Below are positions 9,191-18,407 of a stretch of DNA of 42,346 bases, piece by piece. The DNA comes from CAYSDH01 sp964429805 (lineage in GTDB: Bacteria; Bacteroidota; Bacteroidia; Flavobacteriales_D; JABDKJ01). The notes under the pieces were generated by a model. It did no database searches. It saw only the letters and a list, made by a program, of their open reading frames with translations, and was not told the origin of the DNA. Location of the stretch: assembly GCA_964429805.1 (NCBI GenBank), contig CAYSDH010000025.1:1-42346 (forward strand), written 5' to 3'. How positions within the stretch are numbered: the stretch's first letter is position 1; the number at the start of each line of letters is the position of its first letter. A program made the translations under genes and the position numbers.

Positions 9191-12100
9191 TTAATTCTCA
9201 ATAACCTCAAACCTTATTGTGCGCGAATCTGCACCGTCATCCACACGCAGCAGATAAATTCCTGAGCCCAAATTTTGAGTAGGGATAATCAAGCGGTCAT
9301 TTTGCTCAAAGTTATCTTCAAACGCTACAATGGAGCGACCCGAGAGGTCCATGAGGTCAATACTGACGGTTACTTTTTTATCTGCCCCGAGAATGACGGT
9401 TAGCTCGTCACCAGCGCTCACCGGATTTGGATACAAATTGAACAGACTGAGGTCATCATATATAACCGCGCTAAATTCAGTTGCACGTTCAATTGAAAAA
9501 AGGTCCGTGCTCAAATATGGCACCTGCTGGTTAAACGATGCGTCTTCGGCAATGTATATTTCTACAGGCACGTCATCAATAAACGCGGCACCACCATTTA
9601 CATCCATCACCATTTGATACTGCGATGGCGAGAGCCAATCAGAACCAGTGAGGTCAGGTGTTAAGATGGCGTATAATTCTGGGTTTTCCAAAAAGTGGAT
9701 TTGCGGTATGGCGTTAGCATCCATGTCCTCGCTATAGTCAATGAGAAATGTCACTTTGTCGTTTTCCACGCCTACTTGCTCAATGTCTGATGTGGCTGAC
9801 ATGACGACAGGGTTTTCCATGTCAATTTTGAAATAATCTGGAAACGAAACCTGGAGCATGGGGTTACCATGTTGGTCGCGCACGTTCATGAGGTTGAGGT
9901 CAATGTCGGTCAGCAATTCATTAACATCTGTGACATTATATGATTGGGTATAGCTGTTGTCGGCATTCCATGCTGCGTTACCCGGGCTCATGCTTTGAGC
10001 GAGTGGGTTTTCACTTGGGAAGCTAATTGTCGGCATTATTGACTCATCCATAGCTTCGTCAAACTCAAGAGTGATGTCGAATGTATTTGAGCCAATTAAG
10101 TTGTCGTTAACAATGAGTTCATTGCTGCTTAAATCTAAGAGTGAGGGAGCCTGTGTGTCTATGATGAAGAGGTCGGTCGCCTCAAAAGGCGTGACGAGAT
10201 TTCCTTTGAGGTCTGCACCTGTCTGACAAGAGACGCTTAGGTTAAAAAAGTGCTCATTTAAGTCGGCCACATCATAGGTGGTTACGTACGTGTCAAAGTC
10301 AGCCCAAAAAGAATTAAGTGGAGAATACGTAAGCGCAGTCAAGGAAGGGTCCTCTCCTGGAAACACTATGTCGGGATAGGTGCTGTCATCCATCACCTCG
10401 TCAAAGACGATGATTATATCAAATGTGCCAGTGCCAACTGACGACTCATTGACCACAGCCTGTGAAGGTGTGATGCTCACTATTGAAGGCTTCTTGGTAT
10501 CAATGTTAAAGGCATCTGTTGAGATGAATGCGGTCATTGCATTGCCAGGCTGGTCAGTTCCGGAGTCTAAGGAAACATCGATGTCAAATAACTCTTGCTC
10601 ACCAGATAGAAGGTCGTAAGTCAGCGTATATGTCAGCTCATCAGTCCAAGTGCCACTCACAAAAGTCAGCAGGTCTAAGGCATCTTCAGTTGGAAACTGA
10701 ACTTCAGGTGTGTCTGCAGGGTCCATGGTTTCAGAAAAAGTGAAGACCATTTCTACTTGACTCGTTGGAGACCCAAGGTCGTTGACTTCGAGCATAGTCA
10801 CTTGTGGGTTTTCTGTATCGACAAAAAGTTCAGACGCTGCCGAAGGAACCTGCATATTGCCTGCTCTGTCAGTTGCAAGCTCACTTGTCAATTCTAATTG
10901 CCCCAAGTCTATGTTGCCATCTACTATGGTGTATACATATTCGATATTCGTATCACTAATCCAAGTTGCCGAAACTAGACTGAATGTATTGCCAAGAGGA
11001 CTGCTGTCTGTAAACACGAGCTCTGGCGCATGGTCCGTATCCATGAATTCATCAAATTCAATGGAGACGATAAACTGTTCACCGATGTTGGCATCTGTAA
11101 TCACGTCATGAGACACAGTCATGAGGCTGATTTCTGGTGCCCGCGTATCATAGAGTTTTTGGGCTTTGGCAAAGGCGTGTTTACCGACTTTAAAACCTAT
11201 TCTACGTCCAGGAAGATCATCTGCGGGCGGATGAATTCCTCCCCAAATACGTGAAAGACTGCACTGGTCAGAAGCATCGCGATAGGTGGCCCACTGCAGG
11301 ATAATGTCTTGAGAGGGCCCTTGCTCAAAAACCAAGAAGCTGTCCGCTGGGCAGACGAAACCTGACATGCCGCCCGGAAAGAACTCATCTCCTGTCATAT
11401 CTGTCATGACTTCAGCAGCGGCTCTAGAAAAAGTAGAATGGCCAGAAACGTAACCAGCAAATGGAGGTGTGATAAACGTTGGTCTCTGATACGACCACCA
11501 CTCATCCAAGTGTTTCCATCCGACACCAGACACATCAGTAGGGTAGACTAACGGTTCACCTGGACCGAGGAGCGAGCATGGCAAAGCTTCATTTGGGCCA
11601 AGCCACACTTTTGCTTTAAGGTCTCCCACTAAACTTGGATCCTCTATGGCCAATGGGTCGTTCACTCCGATAGTCTCTATAAAACCTGGATGCAGATTCA
11701 TCCCGTTTTCATCGTAGTTAGGGAGTCCCGGGTCGGAGCATTGTCCTTTAAGGTCGCTCAATCCTCTGATGGCTGATACAGGACGTATATAGTCGTAATA
11801 TCCTTTGACGCCCCAAGCGCTAACGGCTGCATCATGAAGAGCGCCCGTTAGTGTCAAATACGCTTTTGCATCATATTCTAAGTGGTCTAGTTCATCACCA
11901 ATTCCTTCCCATTTCCACGTAAAGAGCGGGTGCTGGCTCACTTCATTGTAAATACTTACCCAGTGGCCGGGTGGCGTTTCGCTGTCAGGCCCATCTGCCC
12001 AAAACTCGGCCAATACGCGGGCGTAATCTCCACGGGCTACCATCTGAGGCGTGTAAGGCATTCCTGTTACAGGGTTTTGAGCATAGCCTTGACTCGCGTC

Positions 12101-13141
12101 TCCGCCATCATACAAGTCGTAGAACTGGTCGTAATCGGCATAGTCCACTGGAAAAGTATTGATGTCCATGTTGCCAATGCTAGCGGGTGACACATCCCAC
12201 ATCACACCATCATCAATAGATAAATGTGAAGACCAAATTGAGACAAGTTCAAATCCCCACTTATAGTCTTCAGAAGTCGCGCTGGGCTGGCCATTTTGAC
12301 TGAGCAGTGGTGGCGGTCCTGGATCGTGATAGATATTCCAAAAACCTCGGTCATCTTCTATCGTTGTTTTCACAGAGTCATCGAGCGCAAATCCAATCAC
12401 ATTGCCCCATTCTGGACTTAAGAAAGCACCAGATATTCCAATGTTAGGCACGTTACATTGTTGAGGCGTGAGAAACGGAATGTTTAGTTCTTGCCAGCGA
12501 TTAAAGTCAGTCAAGGTGCTGTTACCACTGAAGTTCATATACACGTCATCTTGCACTGGCGTGTAATATTGATTTGAATAGTTTCCTATTTCGTTGGCAC
12601 CATCACCTAAAAAACCGTTGTGCGTTAGGGTGGCTTGTATGAGCTGCGCTGCGATATAATTACCAAGCTGGGCTGGGTCTCCCGAAGCGTAGTCAGTGCC
12701 CGTATTGTTTATGTCATATCCTAAGTCTGACATCAACTGTTCAAACATTGGAATATTTAAGAGCTGTCCTGGCGGTGATCCATATCGGTGCATCAAGATT
12801 CTGAATGCCGCAAAACTCATCGCTTCTTTTCGTGCCGCTTCGATATCAGAAGGAACAGGAACTCCATCAAACTGAGAATCGAAAGTTCCCAACTCTTTTC
12901 CTAGAAAATAAGTGGTGGCATCATCATCATATACAGCCCAAGCATCATACATGCCTATGGAGGTGTGATATTGATTGCGCGCAATGACAGTCGGTCGGGG
13001 AAGTGATCGTTGCACAGCTTGCAGGCTGGCTTCCATCCATTCGTGGGCCACTGATACTTGAGCAGCAGACTCTGCTGGGCTCAGAAATAGTAGTCCGATA
13101 AAAAGTGCAATTGGAAAGGAAAAAAGTCTCAGTCTCTGCAT
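9191..13141 (-). CDS. Secreted vanadium-haloperoxidase/PAP2-like protein, paralogue 2
   Basis: A close paralogue of the next gene downstream, with the same architecture. It has a signal peptide, catalytic domain to about 675, five Ig-like repeats and a T9SS tail (FNLYPNPVSAGDEL). Active-site motifs, numbered from the GTG at 13162, are K453 GYYDYI R460-P461, S573-G574-H575 and S637-R638-x5-H644-x3-D648. All residues expected to hold vanadate or phosphate are present. Flanking strings such as MPYTPQMVARGDYARVLAEF and RDASDQ.SLSRIWGGIHPPAD are nearly identical between the two copies. Start choice is open: ATG at 13141 begins a good signal peptide, but a GTG at 13162 has GGAGG 6 nt upstream, unusually good for this phylum. 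The 130-bp gap to paralogue 1 has no obvious terminator, so they may share a transcript. Confidence 0.88.
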   Translation of the reverse strand: MQRLRLFSFPIALFIGLLFLSPAESAAQVSVAHEWMEASLQAVQRSLPRPTVIARNQYHTSIGMYDAWAVYDDDATTYFLGKELGTFDSQFDGVPVPSDIEAARKEAMSFAAFRILMHRYGSPPGQLLNIPMFEQLMSDLGYDINNTGTDYASGDPAQLGNYIAAQLIQATLTHNGFLGDGANEIGNYSNQYYTPVQDDVYMNFSGNSTLTDFNRWQELNIPFLTPQQCNVPNIGISGAFLSPEWGNVIGFALDDSVKTTIEDDRGFWNIYHDPGPPPLLSQNGQPSATSEDYKWGFELVSIWSSHLSIDDGVMWDVSPASIGNMDINTFPVDYADYDQFYDLYDGGDASQGYAQNPVTGMPYTPQMVARGDYARVLAEFWADGPDSETPPGHWVSIYNEVSQHPLFTWKWEGIGDELDHLEYDAKAYLTLTGALHDAAVSAWGVKGYYDYIRPVSAIRGLSDLKGQCSDPGLPNYDENGMNLHPGFIETIGVNDPLAIEDPSLVGDLKAKVWLGPNEALPCSLLGPGEPLVYPTDVSGVGWKHLDEWWSYQRPTFITPPFAGYVSGHSTFSRAAAEVMTDMTGDEFFPGGMSGFVCPADSFLVFEQGPSQDIILQWATYRDASDQCSLSRIWGGIHPPADDLPGRRIGFKVGKHAFAKAQKLYDTRAPEISLMTVSHDVITDANIGEQFIVSIEFDEFMDTDHAPELVFTDSSPLGNTFSLVSATWISDTNIEYVYTIVDGNIDLGQLELTSELATDRAGNMQVPSAASELFVDTENPQVTMLEVNDLGSPTSQVEMVFTFSETMDPADTPEVQFPTEDALDLLTFVSGTWTDELTYTLTYDLLSGEQELFDIDVSLDSGTDQPGNAMTAFISTDAFNIDTKKPSIVSITPSQAVVNESSVGTGTFDIIIVFDEVMDDSTYPDIVFPGEDPSLTALTYSPLNSFWADFDTYVTTYDVADLNEHFFNLSVSCQTGADLKGNLVTPFEATDLFIIDTQAPSLLDLSSNELIVNDNLIGSNTFDITLEFDEAMDESIMPTISFPSENPLAQSMSPGNAAWNADNSYTQSYNVTDVNELLTDIDLNLMNVRDQHGNPMLQVSFPDYFKIDMENPVVMSATSDIEQVGVENDKVTFLIDYSEDMDANAIPQIHFLENPELYAILTPDLTGSDWLSPSQYQMVMDVNGGAAFIDDVPVEIYIAEDASFNQQVPYLSTDLFSIERATEFSAVIYDDLSLFNLYPNPVSAGDELTVILGADKKVTVSIDLMDLSGRSIVAFEDNFEQNDRLIIPTQNLGSGIYLLRVDDGADSRTIRFEVIEN

Positions 13142-13273
13142 ACGAATGGGGTTAACCGTCACCTGTAGCCTCCACTACTGTGACTCTATCAAAGTTACCC
13201 CTATACTCCTAGTTTTACAAGATTAATAGGGCAATTTTGTGTAGAAACCAGGAATGTCAACTTTCAGTAAAAT

Positions 13274-15163
13274 TCATTGAACGAGCTCTTTAGACCCCTC
13301 TATAACTTGTGACACTATTTCTGGATTGAGCAATGTAGATGTGTCTCCAAGTTCAGAAGTATCACCAGAAGCTACTTTTCTTAAAATTCGCCTCATGATT
13401 TTACCGCTTCGTGTTTTTGGTAAACCGGGTACAATCTGCACCCGTTCTGGCTTGGCGATTGGTCCAACAACCTGACTCACTTTCATGGCCAGAGGGTCCT
13501 CGACTTCTCCATCACAAATGACAAATGCATGGATAGCGTTTCCTTTTACCGGGTGCGCGTATCCGACCACTGCACTTTCGATGACACGGGCATGGGCATT
13601 AATTCCATTCTCAACTTCTGCTGTACCCAAGTTATGACCTGATACAATGATGACATCATCCACTCTACCAATGATGCGATACATACCGTTTTCATCTCTT
13701 CGGCAGCCATCGCCAGAGAAGTATCGACCTTTAAATCTGTTGAAATATACTGAGCGACATCGCTCATGATCTCCCCAAATGGTGCGAATCATTGATGGCC
13801 ATGGAAACTTCATGCACAGAAATCCTTCGACATCATTGCCTTCAATTTCTTGATTGTTTTCATCTACCAACACAGGTTGAATACCCGGAAGTGGGAGCGT
13901 GGCAAATGTGGATTTTTGAGGCGTCACGCCTGCGAGATTAGAGATCATGATGCCCCCAGTTTCTGTTTGCCACCACGTGTCCACGATAGGGCATTTTTCC
14001 TTTCCAACTACTTGATGATACCAGTCCCAAGCTTCTTGATTAATGGGCTCTCCGACTGTGCCGAGCACACGCAGTGAGCTTAAGTCATACTTGTTTACTT
14101 GCTCATCGCCATGAGCCATGAGTGCTCTGATAGCGGTAGGTGCGGTGTAAAACTGATTGACTTTATGCTTTTCACAAATCTCCCAAAATCGACCAGTATG
14201 CGGATATGTCGGCACACCTTCAAACATCATGGTGGTGGCACCTGCGGCAAGTGGACCGTACAGAATATAGCTGTGGCCAGTGATCCAACCGACATCAGCC
14301 GTGCACCAATACACATCTTTGGGCTTGTATTGAAATACGTTTTTAAACGAGAAGGTAGTATAGACCATGTATCCTCCACAGGAATGTTGCACTCCTTTTG
14401 GTTTGCCTGTAGAACCGGAGGTGTAGAGTATGAAGAGCGTGTCTTCACTGTCCATTTCTTCAGCCGGACACTCATCACTCACCCCATCTATCTCGTCCAT
14501 CCACTTCTTGTCGCGCTTCGGATTCCACTCCACATCAATGCCCGTTCGTTCGGCCATGATAACGGTCTTGACAGATGGGCAATTGGTCAAAGCCTCATCG
14601 ACTACTTTTTTTACCGGAACAGTTTTCCCGCCTCTGAAGTTTCCGTCAGAACAGATGACCATTTTGCATTCTGCATCATTAATTCTACCAGCGAGTGCTG
14701 AAGATGAAAAGCCTGCGAAAACCACAGAATGTATCGCACCAACGCGCGCACATGCGAGCACGGCAATCGCCATCTCGGGAATCATAGGCAGGTAGAAACA
14801 GACGCGATCACCTTTTTTGATGTCATTCTTTTTAAGCACATTGGCAAAGCGACATACCTCTCTGTGAAGCTCCGCGTAAGTATAAGTGACAGTGCCTTCA
14901 TTTGGGTCATTTGGCTCCCAGATGATGGCTGTTTTATCTCCATCGTTTTCAAGGTGTCTGTCTAGGCAGTTTTCTGTAATGTTGAGCTTGGCACCGGTAA
15001 ACCATTTTACACTTGGCGAGTCAAATTCCCAGTCTACAACCTTGTCCCATTTTTTTCTCCATTTAAATGTCTCTGCCTGCGCTGCCCAAAACGACTCTGG
15101 ATCATTTACACTTTGAGCGTAAGCCTCCTTATACTGTTCAATACTGCTGATTTGTAACGTCAT
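13274..15163 (-). CDS. acs: Acetyl-CoA synthetase (AMP-forming)
   Basis: Activates acetate to acetyl-CoA through acetyl-AMP in the cytoplasm. The 629-residue length fits the family (about 630-650). Visible motifs: the P-loop-like A3 motif YTSGSTGKPKGVQHS (247-261), VGWITGHSY (291-299), VDTWWQTETGG (394-404) with the tryptophans typical of acetate-specific members, YFSGDGCRRDENG, the hinge GRVDDVI (499-505), and the C-terminal PKTRSGKIMRR with catalytic Lys588, the usual site of regulatory acetylation. The start ATG at 15163 follows AGGACGGAAGT. It is last in a same-strand series behind the sulfur genes and the MIP channel, 69 bp downstream of the latter. No acetyltransferase or deacetylase gene is seen nearby. 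Confidence 0.97.
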   Translation of the reverse strand: MTLQISSIEQYKEAYAQSVNDPESFWAAQAETFKWRKKWDKVVDWEFDSPSVKWFTGAKLNITENCLDRHLENDGDKTAIIWEPNDPNEGTVTYTYAELHREVCRFANVLKKNDIKKGDRVCFYLPMIPEMAIAVLACARVGAIHSVVFAGFSSSALAGRINDAECKMVICSDGNFRGGKTVPVKKVVDEALTNCPSVKTVIMAERTGIDVEWNPKRDKKWMDEIDGVSDECPAEEMDSEDTLFILYTSGSTGKPKGVQHSCGGYMVYTTFSFKNVFQYKPKDVYWCTADVGWITGHSYILYGPLAAGATTMMFEGVPTYPHTGRFWEICEKHKVNQFYTAPTAIRALMAHGDEQVNKYDLSSLRVLGTVGEPINQEAWDWYHQVVGKEKCPIVDTWWQTETGGIMISNLAGVTPQKSTFATLPLPGIQPVLVDENNQEIEGNDVEGFLCMKFPWPSMIRTIWGDHERCRSVYFNRFKGRYFSGDGCRRDENGMYRIIGRVDDVIIVSGHNLGTAEVENGINAHARVIESAVVGYAHPVKGNAIHAFVICDGEVEDPLAMKVSQVVGPIAKPERVQIVPGLPKTRSGKIMRRILRKVASGDTSELGDTSTLLNPEIVSQVIEGSKELVQ

Positions 15164-15232
15164 ACTTCCGTCCTCAATTTAAATGGAAGGTCAAGATAGG
15201 ATTAATTAGAAATCAGTCAGAAGAGACTCTTC

Positions 15233-15880
15233 TCAAGCTACTCTCCCGACTGTATAGTCTGCTGCGAACCTGGAGAATAAAAAGATGGAAAAAATGGAAG
15301 CAGCTAACTCAGTGATAATCATCACCGCACCCTCTAGATTAGTGCAGATTCCTGTGAGCATAAATGAGAGTGTAACAGCTGGGTTAAAGCTGGCAAAAGA
15401 GCTAAAGCCAAAGACGAGTATGCCGATTAGGACTATGCCTGCAATGGCTGCGCCATAGTACCAATTTCCATCAGTCTTATCAATAAGGGCGACATAAGCA
15501 ATGACGGACATGAGTGCCGTGGTGCCAATGAACTCGGCAACAATGATATCCAGCAAATCGAAAGACCCTATAAACTGAAAGCCAGTTATAATGTATGATT
15601 TACTGAGATAGGTGGCGAGCAGAGCCGCTGAGACTATGGCCAAGAGGTACGGGAGTATGTCCTTCTTGCGTATGCCTTTTCGGCCGATGAAAAGAAGTGT
15701 GCTCGCTGGATTGAGATGGGCTCTTGAAATGGGTCCTGATATGTATACCAAGCCACATAAAATCACTCCGATAAGGAAAGGGCCATATTGCTGATTAAGC
15801 GAAATGACCCAGTGGATAGTGAGCACCAAGAAGAAGGTACAGATGAACTCAATAAAATATTTGAGAGAAGGGCTGCTCAT
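15233..15880 (-). CDS. MIP-family channel (aquaporin-like), divergent
   Basis: A 215-residue integral membrane protein with about six hydrophobic segments and both NPA half-helices of the aquaporin/glycerol-facilitator fold: SRAHLNPAST (NPA at 57-59) and SFASFNPAVT (NPA at 166-168). In typical members the second NPA is followed by the selectivity-filter arginine (NPAR); here it is Val169, and the usual GGH before the first NPA is SRAH. The pore is therefore likely less constrained and less positive than in AqpZ or GlpF, and the substrate cannot be assigned. The start lies 12 nt after the stop of the rhodanese lipoprotein gene, so it is probably in the sulfur operon. A role in passing a small uncharged solute linked to sulfide or acetate is only a hypothesis. 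Confidence 0.85.
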   Translation of the reverse strand: MSSPSLKYFIEFICTFFLVLTIHWVISLNQQYGPFLIGVILCGLVYISGPISRAHLNPASTLLFIGRKGIRKKDILPYLLAIVSAALLATYLSKSYIITGFQFIGSFDLLDIIVAEFIGTTALMSVIAYVALIDKTDGNWYYGAAIAGIVLIGILVFGFSSFASFNPAVTLSFMLTGICTNLEGAVMIITELAASIFSIFLFSRFAADYTVGRVA

Positions 15881-15892
15881 CAGCGCTCAGTA

Positions 15893-16264
15893 TCACTTTT
15901 TCCAATCTCGATAACCGCCAACATCATAGACTTTCGTGAAACCAGCTGCCTCCAGCTTAGCGGATGCCTTGGCGCTTCTTCCACCAGATTGGCAGTAAAT
16001 AAAAATGGGAAGATTTTTGTCATACTTCTCACACTGAGATACAAAGTCAGCGTCAAAAAAATTGATGTTTTCAGCGTCATTAATATATCCTTCTGCATAC
16101 TCATCTGGTGTGCGCACATCTACCAACTGCACGATTTCCATGTCTTGAGTTAGCTCATTATACAAGTGCTGATCAATGACAGTCACCTTCTCGCTGGTCT
16201 GAGCGGTGCATGATATTGCTATTGTCATCGCAAGCATGAGTATGGTTTTGAACATGTTTTTCAT
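15893..16264 (-). CDS. Rhodanese-like lipoprotein or exported sulfurtransferase
   Basis: A single-domain rhodanese of 123 residues with an N-terminal export signal; AISC at 16-19 resembles a lipobox, so Cys19 may be lipidated. The rhodanese fold shows VQLVDVRTPDEYAEGYI (about 45-61) and the active-site loop FIYCQSGGRS with Cys91 (CX4RS). It probably carries sulfane sulfur in the periplasm or at the membrane, although many such proteins have unknown acceptors. It stands between a cytoplasmic rhodanese (94 bp upstream) and the MIP channel (12 bp downstream), all on one strand. Confidence 0.9.
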   Translation of the reverse strand: MKNMFKTILMLAMTIAISCTAQTSEKVTVIDQHLYNELTQDMEIVQLVDVRTPDEYAEGYINDAENINFFDADFVSQCEKYDKNLPIFIYCQSGGRSAKASAKLEAAGFTKVYDVGGYRDWKK

Positions 16265-16358
16265 AATAGTCTAGATTTTGAAAGTCAAATTTAAAATTCC
16301 TTCTGCCCGTTTGTGTTCGTTCAATATTATGAAATCAACAAACGTCAATGGGTTGAGA

Positions 16359-16673
16359 CTAGGGCGTGCTCCGGTCTCCGTTCCATTGAGAAAAACCGCC
16401 AATGAGGTTGTACGTGTCAGAAAAACCTTTGCTGTCCATAATCATGCAGGCCTGTGCACTACGACCACCAGCATGGCAGTATAAAAAAGTAGGCTTTGAC
16501 TTGTCTAGGCCTTCTATTTTTTCCATGAATGCGGCCGCATCCATAATGTTGATTTGCATGGCTCCGGGTATGATGCCTGCGGCACACTCCTGTGGACTGC
16601 GCACATCAATAATGATGGCTTCTTCATGCGAAGCCAATTCATCTCTCCACTTGTCTTGATTTAATTCGGTCAT
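16359..16673 (-). CDS. Cytoplasmic single-domain rhodanese
   Basis: A 104-residue rhodanese-like sulfurtransferase with no signal peptide. Motifs: IIIDVRSPQECAAGIIPGAM (about 20-39) and active-site loop FLYCHAGGRSAQA with Cys66. It likely takes sulfane sulfur from, or gives it to, the CstB-like fusion encoded 29 bp upstream. The family commonly moves sulfur between glutathione or low-molecular-weight persulfide, thiosulfate and sulfite; the direction is not visible from sequence. The tight spacing supports an operon. Confidence 0.92.
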   Translation of the reverse strand: MTELNQDKWRDELASHEEAIIIDVRSPQECAAGIIPGAMQINIMDAAAFMEKIEGLDKSKPTFLYCHAGGRSAQACMIMDSKGFSDTYNLIGGFSQWNGDRSTP

Positions 16674-16702
16674 AGTGATAGGGTGAGTCTTGATTTGTTG
16701 AG

Positions 16703-18109
16703 TTAAGAATTTTGTTCCTCAGCAGCGCTGAGTGATATGTTGGTCTGCTTAATCGCTCCAAAGCCACCGGCCACGTCAATCATGGTGTGATAACCTCTCG
16801 ACTTGAGAATGGAGGCTGCGATGACCGAACGATATCCACCAGCGCAATGAATGAAATAAGGATCTTCTTTTGGGAATTCTGCCAAGTGCTCGTTTAACTG
16901 GCTGAGTGGCGTGTGATGCGCTCCTGCAATATGGCCTGCCTGCCACTCGCCAGGTTTCCTGACATCAAAAACAGCACACTGACTGGCCTTCATTTGTTCA
17001 GCCATTTCCTCGGCCGGCACCGACATGAGTGAGTCTAGTTCCTTGTCTGCATCTTCCCATGCATCTATGCCGCCTTTGAGAAAGCCGAGCACTTTATCAA
17101 ATCCTACACGAGACAATCGGGTGATGGCTTCTTTCTCTTTTCCTTCATCTACAATAAGAAGAAGAGGCTGATTCACATCTTTGATAAGCGCACCCACCCA
17201 TGGCGCAAAGCCACCGTTGAGGCCTATGAAAATGGATCGAGGCACATGTGCTGTTATGAAGTCTTTTTGATGTCTCACGTCCAGCATAATGGCCTGTGTC
17301 TCATTGGCTGCTGCCTCAAACGCTTCTGGCGAAAGCGCCTTTAGACCATTTTCCATCACTTTATCTATGTGTTCATACCCGACTCTATTCATCTCCACAT
17401 TGAGTGGAAAATACGCGGGCGGTTGTTCGAGCCCACTAGTCAATTCTTTGATAAACTCATCGCGAGTCATGTCCGCATCAAGCGCATAGTTAGACCGCTT
17501 TTGTTCTCCCAGTGTACTAGTCGTTTCTTTAGACATGTTCTTGCCACACGCTGATCCGGCACCATGCGCAGGATAAACGATGACGTGGTCGGGCAGGGGC
17601 ATTATCTTATTTCGCAAGCTGTCATAGAGCATGCCCGCGAGGTCTTGTTCGTTGTATCCTGAGTCCTTTTGCGCCAAGTCCGGTCTTCCTACATCACCAA
17701 TAAATAGTGTATCGCCAGAGAAAATACAATGCTCTTTCCCTTGCTCGTCTAGCAACAAAAATGTGCTGCACTCTACGGTGTGTCCGGGTGTATGAAGCAC
17801 TTTGATGCTAATCTTGCCAAGCTTAAATTCTTGCTCGTCTTCTGCAATGATGGCCTCGTATGTAGGGTCTGCTTTTGGGCCAAAAATGATGGGTGCGCCC
17901 GTTTTTTCAGAGAGGCTAACATGTCCACTGACGAAGTCTGCGTGAAAGTGCGTTTCAAACACGTACTTGATTTTGGCCCCGGCAGCTTCTGCTCGTCTTA
18001 GGTACGGCTCAACTTCTCTAAGCGGGTCGATGATGGCCACTTCTCCTTCACTCTCTATGTAGTAGGCTCCTTGAGACAAGCAGCCTGTGTATATCTGTTC
18101 GATAATCAT
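16703..18109 (-). CDS. CstB-like persulfide dioxygenase-rhodanese fusion
   Basis: 468 residues in three parts. Residues 1-245 are an ETHE1/persulfide-dioxygenase-type metallo-beta-lactamase domain: HFHADF (His54, His56, Asp58), LHTPGHT (His110), FSGDTLFIGDVGRPD (Asp133) and YPAHGAG (His182). Residues 260-355 are a rhodanese fold without an active cysteine (LLLIVDEGKEK where the loop should be), a pseudorhodanese. Residues 365-460 are an active rhodanese (FIHCAGGYRS, Cys422). This matches the order known for Staphylococcus CstB, which oxidises persulfides and makes thiosulfate from the sulfite formed. The expected role is cytoplasmic persulfide/sulfide detoxification. It is first of the minus-strand set; its promoter should lie in the 298-bp gap shared with the divergent methyltransferase. 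No sulfur-responsive repressor gene (CstR type) is in the window. Confidence 0.93.
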   Translation of the reverse strand: MIIEQIYTGCLSQGAYYIESEGEVAIIDPLREVEPYLRRAEAAGAKIKYVFETHFHADFVSGHVSLSEKTGAPIIFGPKADPTYEAIIAEDEQEFKLGKISIKVLHTPGHTVECSTFLLLDEQGKEHCIFSGDTLFIGDVGRPDLAQKDSGYNEQDLAGMLYDSLRNKIMPLPDHVIVYPAHGAGSACGKNMSKETTSTLGEQKRSNYALDADMTRDEFIKELTSGLEQPPAYFPLNVEMNRVGYEHIDKVMENGLKALSPEAFEAAANETQAIMLDVRHQKDFITAHVPRSIFIGLNGGFAPWVGALIKDVNQPLLLIVDEGKEKEAITRLSRVGFDKVLGFLKGGIDAWEDADKELDSLMSVPAEEMAEQMKASQCAVFDVRKPGEWQAGHIAGAHHTPLSQLNEHLAEFPKEDPYFIHCAGGYRSVIAASILKSRGYHTMIDVAGGFGAIKQTNISLSAAEEQNS

Positions 18110-18201
18110 GTGCCAAAGTTACGCGGTGTATTTGATTTTTGAAGAATACTTGATGTCGATACTCTCAAACATGAAAAAGCATTAAAATCCGATTATACCG
18201 C

Positions 18202-18351
18202 ATGCACTGCTGGCTGATTAGAGTAGCTTCACTCTTTCTGAATATGCTCGTCTTGTGCTGCAGGCTTAATTCACAGACGACACGTGTAAAAAGAACAGTG
18301 CAAAAAGTCAAAGAGGCTCTTGATCCGAATTGGAAATTCATCGTTATTTGA
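18202..18351 (+). CDS. Possible small membrane-anchored peptide
   Basis: A 49-codon frame (MHCWLIRVASLFLNMLVLCC..., ending WKFIVI) with a hydrophobic N-terminal stretch and a basic, helix-like second half (TRVKRTVQKVKEAL). It fills most of the 298-bp gap between the divergent CstB-like and methyltransferase genes and precedes the methyltransferase by 56 bp. No family is recognised and no Shine-Dalgarno site is seen. It may be real or chance; the order of a hydrophobic anchor then an amphipathic basic helix is the only positive sign. Confidence 0.25.
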   Translation: MHCWLIRVASLFLNMLVLCCRLNSQTTRVKRTVQKVKEALDPNWKFIVI

Positions 18352-18407
18352 TTTTACCCCTTCGCGCAGTTCTTTATACACGGATAGAAGTGGTGAATCA
18401 TTGAAGC

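Noticed and set aside
14099..14701. 200-codon plus-strand open frame
   Set aside because: It is antisense to a core part of acs, where the encoded motifs are highly conserved; composition is atypical for a protein.
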